From Sipunculus nudus (taxonomy: Eukaryota > Annelida > Sipuncula > Golfingiida > Sipunculidae), in contig CM049306.1 of the NCBI GenBank assembly GCA_026874595.1, positions 5,908,019 to 5,972,018 of the forward strand: 64,000 nt of DNA, read 5' to 3'. Below are positions 1-11,330 of this stretch, one piece after another. The stretch's first letter is position 1. Each line of letters starts with the position of its first letter. The translations under genes and the position numbers were made by a program. The notes under the pieces were generated by a model that did not search any database, was not told the DNA's origin, and saw only the letters and a list, made by a program, of their open reading frames with translations.

Positions 1-23
1 CGTTATTGTTTTAACATCTTAAC

Positions 24-1595
24 ATGGCAGACTTCGAACCTGAGGCTTTTGTTGAAGATCCAGACCCTAATCAACTTGAACATTTGACAAAAGATTAGTT
101 GTTGCGTTTGGGACAACACTTAGGGCAAGGTGTGAAAAGAGCTTTGAGAAAGCCTGATATCATTGCTAAAAGCATACAAGATCTAGTTAGCACAGGTTTA
201 ACTGAAGAGAGTTAAGTGGAAACATTAAAAAATGACAGCCTTGCTATGCAGTTAGAATTAAAGTTAGAAATGCAACATGAGAAAGCATTAAAAGAGAAAG
301 AAAAAGAAATAGAAAGAGAAAGACTAGAAAAAGAAAAAGATATGGAGCATACTGGAGTTATAAAGACTTAAACTATAACAAAGTCTACATGATGCCCAAA
401 CTCACAGTTTTGATGTTACTAAACACATTAGACTTGTCCCACCTTTTCAAGAAAAAGGAGTTGATAAATATTCCTTACACTTTGAGAAGGCAGCTGAAAA
501 TTTAAAATGGCCTAAGGAAAATTGGACTTTGCTATTACAATGTGTATTCACTGGCAAGACCAGGGAACTTTTTACAGAGCTGTCAGTAGAAGCCGCTGCT
601 GACTATGACCTGGTTTACCGGTTAATCCTAAAAGGTTATGAGTTAGTTCCGGGGGCTTACCGCCAGAAATTCAGAAATTGGGAAAAGCGCCAAAATTTGA
701 CCTACGTAGAATTTGCTAGGACAAAAGGACACTTGTTTGAAAAGTCCTGAAACACTTGACATTGCTGCTCAATTAGCTGATGATAATTCATTAACACATA
801 AAATGTCCTTTACCAGCAAATCAAATCAGTCATTTACAAACAAGAATGTAAATCAGTATGGTCAAAAGAAGTTTAAAGCACAGTCACCCAGTACTAGTTG
901 TCCTGATAGTTCAACAAAGTCCATTACAACACCTCAGTCCACGTCTACTGTGTCTGAGTCCAACAAAAACAGTCATTTTCGTAGAAAATCTGTACTAACT
1001 GCAAAAAGGAAGGTCATCTAATGGCTAACTGCTGGAAACTTGCAAATAAACCAAAGAGCAAACCTTCTGGTTTGGTTTTAAAATCTATGCATAGCATATT
1101 TCAAGAGCCAAGCTTTTTTCATGTAAATAAGGGGTACAACTCTTTTATTGACTCTAATGTAGAGTTTGATGCTAGGGAGGCCAACGTTCCGTCTGACTCC
1201 AAAGAAGAATCAGTAGCTTGCAGGGTAAAAACCTCATTTGATTCCTGCAAGGAATTTAATAAGGCTAGGTCCTTTCAAAACTCCTGCGAGAAGTATCCTC
1301 TAGGTAAGGCTAAGTCCTTTATGACTCTTGCAAGAGTATTTCAAATGAGGCCAGGTCCTCTTATGACATACAGAAGTTTGTTTCTGCTGAGGAAGATTCC
1401 TCTCTTGACTCGCATGAGGAGTTTGATTGTAAAAAGGATGTAGATTCCTAAAGTGACTCTGAAAAAGAGTTTAGACTGACAATGTCAGTGCCAGTTCTTT
1501 TTTGATGAAACTGAGGTAGCAGATTCCTCTCCTGACTCTGAAATGGAGTTGTTTGTGCCATTCATACATGATGGTTTTGTTTCACTTTCAAGCGT
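24..1595 (+). pseudogene. Gypsy gag remnant with CCHC knuckle and start of protease
   Basis: A gag-type reading frame starts at ATG 24 and is broken by a TAG at 96-98, a TAA near 216 and a frame change between about 360 and 409. A charged Glu/Lys/Arg-rich coiled-coil-like stretch lies at about 240-360. The core at 409-750 has the pattern of SCAN-like gag domains of Ty3/gypsy elements (FLHFEKAAENL, then YELVPGAYRQKFR). After another frame change a Ser/Thr/Asn-rich linker leads to a perfect knuckle at 991-1032 (C-x2-C-x4-H-x4-C). A Ser/Asp/Glu-rich stretch follows. The motif PFIHDGFVSL near 1555-1584 resembles the usual start of the protease region, after which homology ends. It would have packaged element RNA; it is not functional now. 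Confidence 0.75.
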
Positions 1596-1702
1596 TTTTA
1601 TTTAGATTCTACCCCTATTTAGAATTGAAATGTTGTAAAAAGTTAGTGATTGTGATCGCAAAAAAGAACTTTTTTTTTAGAGAATTCTTTATTTTTTCTT
1701 AC

Positions 1703-1713
1703 AGAAGGGGGAG
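1703..1713 (+). other. Polypurine tract before the 3' LTR
   Basis: The purine run AGAAGGGGGAG ends directly at the TG of the LTR. This is the expected position of the plus-strand primer site of an LTR retrotransposon and fixes this copy as a 3' LTR in plus orientation. Confidence 0.75.
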
Positions 1714-2478
1714 TGTTACAGGTCTCTGTTTGTTGTGCGTAGGAAGGTTACATTTATCTGTTGACATTCATATTTCTTGTAGCGCAGGCATAGTTCGTTA
1801 CTATGGGAACCTCACTTGTTGGGCGCTTGCTTGCGTGTGGGGTCTGAAGCCTAGAGACACAGCGTTCTTTTTCTTCTAGATGTTTCGGGTCTGTTTTTGT
1901 GTGTATGTATTGTTCTTTGGAATTTTCCATTTCTAGAATTTTCGGGTGAGAAGCTGTAAATTAGGGGCTGTGATTAGAGCCGGCAGAAAAGAAAATACCA
2001 GCGAGCTCTAAGAGTGCTACTTTCTCGTCAGTTTTGGGACCTTACCGGTTATTGCAGTGGTGTCAGATATTTAACGGACTTTATACAGATTAAATACGGA
2101 CAGTCTCCGGTTTCCCTTTGGATTATTACTATTTACGTGGATTATTGGTGTTGAGGGACTTGGTGTGCTGTGACAGTGGCGGTATCCAGAAATCAAAGCC
2201 TTGGATCCGGACACTCTGGTACTGTACATTTTATTGTTATACTATGTGATGGTATTGATTTAGTGTATTGTAATGATAGAATTTGTATTAAGAATAAATT
2301 ATAATTATTTGTTAATAAAAACACTGACTTCATTATTCATTCCCCTGGACATTTCTTTATTCATACCGCTAAACATTTCACGCTGCTTCAGTGTTTCGGA
2401 ATCTGATTTTTTTTATCTCCGTAACAAAATTTATGGTCGTCATGACTATGTGATATGTTGTTATAAGGTTCCGCAACA
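1714..2478 (+). repeat. 3' LTR of the gypsy element
   Basis: The LTR starts TGTTAC at 1714 and ends in CCGCAACA at 2471-2478, one base from the perfect inverted end GTAACA. An internal GTAACA at 2421-2426 is a possible alternative end, but alignment by eye with the second LTR (57403-62757, which ends GGTTCCGTAACA) shows homology continuing to 2478. A polyadenylation signal AATAAA lies at 2293-2298. The two LTRs share the start, the GTGACAGTGGyGGTA block, the AATAAA block and the end, but are clearly diverged, so they are related copies and not a recent pair. Confidence 0.75.
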
Positions 2479-5400
2479 ATCAATAATCAAAAGGTTGAAT
2501 CCAACGCATACTCCGATGTGCCAGGAAACACGCCAGGTTTACCTCATAGCAGAGATGTCATAACATCATAGTAAGCCTTAATATAAAATAATATGAAAAC
2601 ATACAATACATGATGCCAAGCTTCCAGGCTTAATGCTGAGGAAAACATATAACTTTAACGAAAGCGCCAGGGAACATCTGAGAGAGACCCGTAATCGTAA
2701 ATCACTTTATTAACATAAAATTTATGTTACACATTGTTACACAAGAGTTGACAAACTTATGTAGAAGAAAACTCCTTGTCATTGGTCTTGACAATTGATT
2801 TTACCGCCTCAACTGTGTACAGCCTTCAATAATACTGGCGATTACCGAAGATGTACTTTGGAGGACAAAATTATATTCATGACAATGTACTGTGCATGAC
2901 GAAACGAATATCGTGAGTCGCGTCAAATGACACACGTGATCATTGATACTGTACAGTTGAGGATAAAGTGGTATTATTGTATCAGAATGTGCTTCTAAAG
3001 TAAACTCAGCAAGGGCTCTGCCGAGAGTCATGACACAATTAAGAGGCTGCTACATTTGGGAGAAAACATGCATCTTTCAAAGTGAAATTCTGTGTTCCTG
3101 TTTTTCTCCATCTTCTTTGAACCATCAAACTGGCCACTTGTCCTGTTTGTAAGAGGAAGGGAAATCGACAAGTAAACATCAGCACTGATCGATTTTAATT
3201 CCCAAAGCACACGCAGCCCATCTGAGATGTTATAGGAAGATATCATCGTGAGATGAGACTGTGCTGATAAAGGATCCCCTGAAAGCAGGCAGACAATGCA
3301 GCAATTGAAAGCTTTGTATGCCGTCGTCAAAGGTCATGTCAGTGAAATAAACTCACACGAGAGGCCAAGGATGGCGACCAGGAAATAGGCATTTTAGGTA
3401 CTAAATATAATATAAATATTTTATCTGGCAGTATTAAAGCACCTTATGTGCGACATTTGAATTAATGCCATCAAGTTTACAGCCCTCGGGATCTTGGTTA
3501 TTTCATACAATGAATCTTTTGTACTCTTTTTTCCACAGGATCGGGAAGTGGCGACTGAGGAATACCCCGTCCCGGCTGGCCTCCTATTCTTGACAAAAAC
3601 CGCTGATGGCTCGCTTTGCCGGCAATTTTGCTTTCATTTCCGTATCAACTTGAAAAAAATAAAGATATGTAGTGGGTTTGATTGACAATCCTATTTCTTG
3701 TGATCTTTACAGTACTTGGGACTCCAGGCACATTAACCGTCCTGATAGCGAAGTATCTGCAGAAAAAATACGTATGAAGCTCCACTGAACAAGAGGACGG
3801 GAACATCTGCTTTTATCTCGGAAAGCGAGCCAGAAAAACTACCTGGTTGATAAAGAAACACAAGATAACCAATTTATTCATGAATGGGAACCGCAGGCTG
3901 TCCCAAGTCATTACAGGTGTTTTGTTCTGGCGTCAGGGACTGGTGGAATTCTCTGACAGACGCCAGGAAACTATACTTAAGTCTAAGTCATAGTGGCAGT
4001 CCATGGTTACCTAGTCGTGAGGTGAACCCAGGGTACACTATACGGGCTGATAACGATAACCAATCTCTTTATACTTGACTTTTATATTAAGATTGATCAA
4101 AATATGTAGCATTAATATTATCTTTTGTTAATTATTTGAACTAGGTATAGGATTCAAATCTAATTTCATCGCAAGTTATCAATATGTCTTAAAAACATGC
4201 CCACGTGATTATAAGTGAAGGTTTCTTTTCCTTTTTCATTTCATTTTGCTTCGTTTTTTTTTGTGTTGACGAATCGCTTGGGCAAGTATTGTTGATTAAT
4301 CTTACATATCATTGAGCGTAGATCACCAGGCTAATTGAAGGATTGTACTTAGGTTTGTTGTCAAGAACTATACCTTTCTGTAAATAAAAGTTCTCAAGCC
4401 TCCCCTTCAAGGCTTTATTATAAAAAAGAACATTCATTATATAGGCCAAAGACATTAGTTATGAATTGTTTGAAAAAAGCAAAGTGGCGCAAAAAGGCAT
4501 AATCCTATGGTTTACCGATTATACATTGCAAATATTATGAATAAAATTGTGAAATGTATTGACCAAGGTATACAATAAAGGCTGAATCGTACGGGCCTTG
4601 CAAACAAACTCTGAAGCGGATGAGAACGTCCTGGGGATCATTATATTGGTATAGTCCCTGGAGGTGTGTGTTTTGGATGACGAGCCAGACTGGACCCTCC
4701 ATCATCTAGTCGGCGATCTCATTGATACATTCAGATACCATCTATGACTGGTCCTGTGGCTGTTTATGCTGGAATAACCAAAGGAAAATTGAGATGTCTT
4801 CAAACCACGTCAGTGTGTCTGGATGGTGAAGTTTCATTAGAGGTTAGCAGACGATAGCTTGCCGTCTGATGCACTATTACGAGCTGCTGCCACCTAGACC
4901 AGGTCTAAACTAGGAAGACATTAGATTCCTGTCCAAGTAAAAGGCTAATGCATCCCCATTTGTGTTACGTCAATTTCGGTATCAGACCAAAGTATATAAT
5001 ATACAATCTGTTAACCTACATCCCTCCTCGGGTTAGATTAATGGATCTGTAATGACGTCCAGGTCTGTGACTAAACTCTAATAATAACCATTTGATGTGT
5101 TTCAATTAGATTGTCACAGACAGACATAGTTGAGGGCTCAAACCTTTCTGGTTTCAATGACTGATTATACCCCGCCCTTTCCCACAGACGAAGCGGGATT
5201 TGGTTATCGAAGAAAGACTACGAGACTGCAAACTGATAGCCCCTCAATAACTATGATTTATTAAGCGAAATTGCATTTGATCCCTTCTGGGGGTTCGTCT
5301 TCTAGTTATAGCTAGCAGGGGAAATTTCTACCTATCAGTGAGAAATCAAAATACGACATTTCTATAATTTCCATTATTTTTGCGCTAAGTCTTGCAATTT

Positions 5401-6992
5401 TGCCCGGGTCTTTACCGAACTTAAACGAAGTTAAAATATTTATATCAAACACATTCGACCCATCAAGGTTATTAATCAGCACTACACTAGAGCATATTTA
5501 ATCATAGTTCTGTTGAGATTTTTTCATTTGTGGTTTAGTATTAGGCTACTTTTTCTATGTGCTGATATATATTCAGCCACTTTTTATACATGTATTTTAC
5601 AATAATACAGTGCTTTTATTGTGGTGCTATCAGCAGCATTTATATTTAATTAAGTATGCTGAAACATTTAAGGTATTTGAGCTGCCAAGTTCTGGTCTGG
5701 CAGTCGCTGGAGCGTTGCTGTCTGACACGGAACATACCGGTTAGGAGCAGCGTGGTCTAATTGAGTAAGCTAGTACAAATCACACCTTTTAGGAGAACGT
5801 TGGTAATTTTATGCTGGTAGACACATACGGACAGCTCTCCAGCGTCTGCTGAGCGACGTCCCCATGCTGACCCAGCATCGCAGGCTGATTGGCGAGGCTG
5901 TCACAGCTTGCATAAAACATACGGAGTGCTGATAGCTTCTGCTGGCGAGACCCGGGAACCACCAGTCCGATAACTGCGCGCATGTCGTATATATAGACAG
6001 TGGGCGGCGGTTTGTATGGCAGTTTACAGTACACCTGTGCTACCTTGGCGGGCTATTTAATGTAGCAATGTCTATCTGGTACTAAAATATGTAAACCACT
6101 CAGGTGGTACACGTTTAAATGGCAGCTGTGTATGAATAACTGATAAGGCAGCTTGTTCAATACCGCTCCTGTATCTTGTATGTGTTGATCGAGTAGAAAA
6201 AGGAGAGTATTCAATGATTGGAAATGTCTAATGAAACGTGAGCACTGAGACGATGTGAAAGCAAACGGATCGGTCTCATTGGACGGTATTGAAATTACAG
6301 GCTACATTCTCGATTGGCTTGCCGCAGGCACACACGACACGCGGTGCCTACCATGCAGAGGTCAGCATCTCTTTAAATACTCTAAAGGGAATACATAATT
6401 GTTGGTGTTGGCCATGCAATAATATGCCGAACCCATTGGCATTTAACAGTTTGCGTGGTTAACTGAATTATACTAATGTATTTAAATTAAGGATGGGTTT
6501 ATTATGAACACAATCATTATGTGAATGTCCCTGTCGGAGCCAGGCTTCTGTTAAATCCGCCGTTGGAGTACGCAGGTGCTACCAGGCATTTTTAGAACTG
6601 ATGTATACCACACAGGGCCTAGCTTACGGCTGCAGGCTCCATACAAGTCGTGCTGGCCGGATGGGTTAGCGGAAGACTCCCGAGATTATCAAAGGTTCCG
6701 TTTCCACTTGTGATACTGGGGATTTAACGGAGGATTTGGTCGATTAGACTCTTAGATAAATCATAACTGATCCGGGTTAAACAAACTTATTTCACCATTG
6801 GCCATGCGTGGATTCAGCTTTTGTTGGTGTTGGTGTTTCAGCTGACGATATGGTAGGATTAGGCCTCATACAGACAACAAACAACAATAAAAAAAACTCT
6901 GTAAAGTGAAGATTGGGACATGAAGTTTTGCTTTGAGTAGAAATCTGCGGAAACGTCGAACATATCAAGTGGGACAGGCGAGGGGTTTCTAC
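2479..6992. other. Non-coding DNA upstream of the esterase gene
   Basis: No recognisable gene, RNA gene or clear transposon is visible in these 4.5 kb. Open frames are short and unlike known proteins. A GC-richer patch at 3539-3680 behind a splice-acceptor-like pyrimidine tract is listed separately. No TATA box at a fitting distance from the ATG at 6993 stands out; a TATATATA at about 5987 is about 1 kb away. The 5' UTR and promoter of the esterase gene must lie here, or an upstream non-coding exon does, but I cannot place them. Confidence 0.5.
3539..3685 (+). other. Possible terminal exon of an unknown gene
   Basis: A pyrimidine tract ending in CCACAG (3533-3538) precedes a GC-richer stretch that stays open to TGA at 3683-3685 in one frame, with an AATAAA-like run near 3656-3661. 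A second reading frame stops earlier, near 3590. No protein family is recognised and no partner exon is found. This could equally be chance or a fossil exon. Confidence 0.15.
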
Positions 6993-7441
6993 ATGGAGGT
7001 CAGTTTTCAGAAATGTTTATTGTTGTGGCTTTTAATGCTTTTGTACAGCACCATACAAACTGACAGTACATGCCCGGCGTCAGCTGAATATGGAGACGTA
7101 ACATATAAATTACCAAAGAAATTCAACTTTAGGGGACAGCAGCGTACATACACGGTGCACGTACCCCCCGGGTACCGCCCGGCCCAGCCCGCCCCGGTGG
7201 TTCTGCTCCTACACGGGAGTGGCGGGACGGAAGAACGGATCAGGAAGGCAACGGGTTTCCAGGACCTCAGTGACAGGGAGGGATTTTTGTTGGTGTTTGG
7301 GGAGGGAGTGACGGATGGCTGGCCCCACAGGAAGAAGGAAGGTCGTTCATGGAACTCCGGATTGTGTTGTTCTACCCCTTGGTATTATAATGTCAACGAT
7401 GTACGTTACGTGGATGCACTCCTCAGCAGAGTTCACCAAAA
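6993..7441 (+). CDS. PHB-depolymerase/feruloyl-esterase-like secreted protein, exon 1
   Basis: This first coding exon encodes residues 1-149 and two bases of codon 150. The ATG at 6993 is chosen because it directly precedes a signal peptide (Met-Glu-Val then a hydrophobic core at residues 8-18, cleavage probably around residues 20-26); the frame stays open upstream to 6933 but without another ATG. Residues 36-57 form the first beta strands. Residues 69-78 (VVLLLHGSGG) are the strand and oxyanion-hole loop of an alpha/beta hydrolase. Residues 118-137 (Trp, paired Cys, then N-D-V) match the region before the nucleophile elbow in LpqC-type esterases. The exon ends at a consensus donor (AA|GTAAGT, GT at 7442-7443). 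The matching second exon is at 36891. Family assignment is from motif order, not from a search. Confidence 0.88.
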
Positions 7442-10400
7442 GTAAGTCTTCAGCTCTTTTTATCTGTTTACTATTACATTTTTATATACTTGACTCGCAT
7501 ATTACTTTTCAATAATCTATGGTGCTCATCCTTGCAACTGATTATCTAGATGTTTATTGCGAAACAATTTATATCATGAAACGCACTCGTTGTTTAAATA
7601 TGTTTAACGCTCAGTCGTATCAACAGCAAATAAACATGCGTATTTAATTATTAATAAATTACTTTGTTTGCTTATATTTTGTGACACCAGGAAATGAAAC
7701 CTTTTCTGAAAATGGCATTCACACTCACTAATTTCTTAACTTTCATGCAAATGAAGCGCTAAAGTAAGCTCTCCATCATAAACATGAGGGTGGGCGGGTT
7801 ATATTTCCTATTTCATGCTTGGCACCCTCGTACGCACGATTAGCATGGATCCAAGACTTCTGGGATTTTCCCGATCCTGTTGTTCTCAGACTGACTTCTC
7901 CATGGTAACACGTGGCCTGGCTCGTGGCTTCTCAGAGCAGAAAAACGACACGAAATGTGTCATAAATTCCCGAGATTGTCTTATTTGAACTAAAAATTCC
8001 TCGGATGCAACTTAATGGATGTGGAAATCGAGCCTCGTTTTGAGGTTCCGCCAGCTGGCACGGTTGATAACAGGATAGCAACATTTTAAAGTGAGTAATC
8101 CATCGCACGCATACTTTACAGTTCTCTGAGAACCATCTCCAGCCCGCTTGGGACTTCATCTCGACTCACGTTTTCAGGAAACATTTTTCAAATTCAAATA
8201 TACATTTGACATAGTGCTGCGCCATTCGTGACTTCAAAGCGGAAGCGGAAATGGCTTATTTATCCTGACGGGTTACTCATAGGCTCATGGGAACGAGTTC
8301 AGGCTAAATTTTTTTAATGAAACCGAGGCTCCTCGACCTTAAAACGACTCCCTTACTGATTGATGATGACTTGTTTCTGGTGAAACTGCTCCCATGAATA
8401 ATGATGTTTTCCTGGAATATGAATGTGACCCCGCCAGGGTATCCAATTATTTATCCCAAAATTTCACCTAAAAGGTCGCCTCACTTTGCGAATTTCATTT
8501 GTCTGCCTCCGTCATCACCGCACTTAAATTTGAGAGGGATTTTAGGTAAATATTGAATCCAAAGTTCGGTTATCTTAACGGTAGCCGGTTCGATATTTAA
8601 CCCGTAATACACAAAGGCTTGCCCGTGTCAAATATTGGCTGAGCCATGTCAGTAACCTATTTCACTGGTGTCAGTACCGTAAGTTCAGGACCGTACAGTT
8701 CACGGGCTACAGGTCCGCTGGGCTGATAGCGGATCTGTCTCTCTTACATTAACGGTGAGCCCCTGCATTTATTACATCATCAGAACCTGTGATCCGGAAG
8801 AACGGGAAGATGTTGCAGCAATTAATATATTGACGGATTCCACGTGAAGAGGGAGGGGCCCTCCATTACCGGTGTCATGTGCTGGCGTTATCCTTATGGT
8901 ACAAAACATTCGCTATTGTTTTTTCTCGGAACTCACGGAAACAAATTTGTTAAATGTTATTTAACTTAAATCTAGCTAAAATAAAACTGTCACTTTAAAT
9001 TAACGTTAAAGGCATAAAAGGAGTATTATTATAAAATATTATTATTATTATTGTTATAATTAAAAATGGTAAATTATTATCATTATTTTTATAATTAATA
9101 TTGATTCTTTTATTGCTTTATTTTTTGTTTTTATTTATTTCAGCGAGCCTTTCACTTTTCCTGTAATTACCAACCAGCCGCACGTGGTTTAAGAATCCAG
9201 TTAAACATACACATATTTTCCGTCAATAAGCCTGTCAACCTGTTTACAAATACCCATGAAAATCGAGAATAAACTATACATAAGATAAGGGACGTTCGGG
9301 AGCAAGTTTATGATTTACTTTGGGGTGAAGCCGGTGAACCAGAAGTTCCGTAATAAAAAGGCCGGCCTATATGATTGGCTAAGATTAGCAGAGACATAAC
9401 AGACAAGACATGGGTCTAGACTGTGCCATCAAACCCCTTAATGTCGATGCATCAAGATTTCCAAATAATATCGAGCTCCTGTCCAGTACCACAAATGCCG
9501 ATATTATCCCGCTGTTATAGCTCTCAGAATGAAAGGGCAGAATAAACGAAATCTCCCATCATCAAGTATAAACCAACACCAATGTCATATCGAATTTTCA
9601 GTCGAACAAGACATTTATTGCCTCACATGCCTGCTATTTTCTGACGTTTTCCTTTAGTGGGATATCGTATTTTTGTGAAAATGAAATTATGCCAAACATG
9701 TCACGTGCGAGAAACACCTGTAATCGAACTCTTTCATTTTATAATATTTTGATGGACGTTATTCAACGTTTGTGACGTGTTTTTACGTCATCAACAGGCC
9801 AGAAGAATGTCCATTCTTCGAGAAGTCGTGTGGAGGGAGTATCTGTTGATTAAAACCCGCCTATGGGAGTACCCTGGAACTATTTGATTTGTTTCAATTA
9901 TCTAGTTTTTAAATGTCAAGCATTCCATAAAATATTAATACAAGCCCTTTTTTAATATGTGCACTGAATCTATTGACAGTGGTTTATATTCGCGATAACT
10001 TTTCTACCGCGAATAGCGCGAATTTTAGTCAATCACAGTATTTCCCTGAACAGTATGATATACAAATAAAAAAATTTAGGCAATAACTCACAAACTGCCC
10101 GCGCATATCTGGTATTGAGCAATCACATTGTGTATATTTAAATGTAACAGCTAGTCAACCCCGAACGGCACACCTGTAATGGTTCTTTTACGGTAAAAGG
10201 AACAAATGCTGGTTCAATGTATCTAACATGGTCTCCATGTCGGCTAAAAGAAAATGCCAGCAACGTCCCTCTGTAAATAAATTAGATAACTTTCCACCTG
10301 TAGGACTGGCCACGGCGGTCATTGCGTTACAGGACCTCTTTATATGACATTTTAGATGAGACAAGATAGACCTAGGGCGGTTCTCGCTGTACAGGGTGTA

Positions 10401-11102
10401 TTGGGTCGCCAGTGCTACAAACGTAATGCTATATAGACGAGACGGCTTTGGCCTCCTAAATACCTCTTATTGGCTAAGTGACACTAAACAATAATAGAGG
10501 CCTTGTTACCGAAAGCATTGGAAAGAGCAGCTGCCGAGGAAGGTTTAACCGTAACCCACTGGCGCGTGGGCAAGGAGACTTCTAGCTTTTACTGCGGGAT
10601 GTCTTTTACTCTTATGGATCCTCCGATCTCGTTCACGTTCCTGGAGTTAGCCGGGAAATTTATGTCCCGCCAGCCTGTGTAATTAAGATGGCCTTGGAAG
10701 CGATGTTAGCTCATATTGCTAACAATACGTTGATGGTTTCAATAATATAACAGTGATTAAATAATCTGTCTATAGGGACTGATGTATCCTACCATTTAAC
10801 CCCGACCCATCCCACGGGGGAAAAGGGAATTCTCGAAAAGTATAATATAATCAGGTGATGCTGGTAATCTTGTTCAAGATTTTGACAAATGACAAAATTA
10901 TATCTTCTTCGGTTTTGCCATAATTGTCTGTTGCAATTTATATTAAAACGCATAATTAAAGAGCAAATATATCAAATGAACCATAGCTTAATCAGACATT
11001 GCTTAATTTGCTTAATCAGCTAATTGCTTGATTTCCTACAGGACAATGTTGACACTTTGTGATTACAGAAAGCTTATGCAACTTTTTTTTGTTCGATATA
11101 CC

Positions 11103-11330
11103 TCCCTCCGACCAAACACGTCATGTTTGTCATGTCACGTCATGTTTTGTTTGCATTTATGATAGGAAGATATATATTTCTCCCCCCGATCATACACGTC
11201 ATGGCTTTTGTTTGCATTTATGATAAGAAGTTATATATTTCTCCTCCGATCATACACGTCATAGCTTTTATTTGCATTTATGATAGCATGATATATATTT
11301 CTCCTCCGAACATACAGGTCATTTCTCTGA
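11103..11330. repeat. Short tandem repeat, about 60 bp unit, 3-4 copies
   Basis: The phrase TTTGCATTTATGATA recurs at about 11150, 11211 and 11271 (spacings 61 and 60), each followed by a TATATATTTCTCC segment and by CATACACGTCAT. Copies are diverged by substitutions. No coding sense is inferred from it. Confidence 0.8.

Larger units (their letters stand above)
1..2478 (+). mobile_element. Ty3/gypsy-type LTR retrotransposon, internally deleted, 3' portion
   Basis: The window opens inside an LTR retrotransposon. In order it shows a decayed gag (from 24), a CCHC zinc knuckle (991-1032), the first residues of a protease-like domain (about 1546-1595), a polypurine tract (1703-1713) and a 3' LTR (1714-2478). 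Almost all of pol (protease core, reverse transcriptase, RNase H, integrase) is missing between about 1595 and 1703, so the copy is a deletion derivative. The gag holds several stops and frame changes and is dead. The 5' LTR, if present, lies before base 1. The gypsy assignment rests on the SCAN-like gag core and gag/protease order, from knowledge of the family. Confidence 0.8.
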
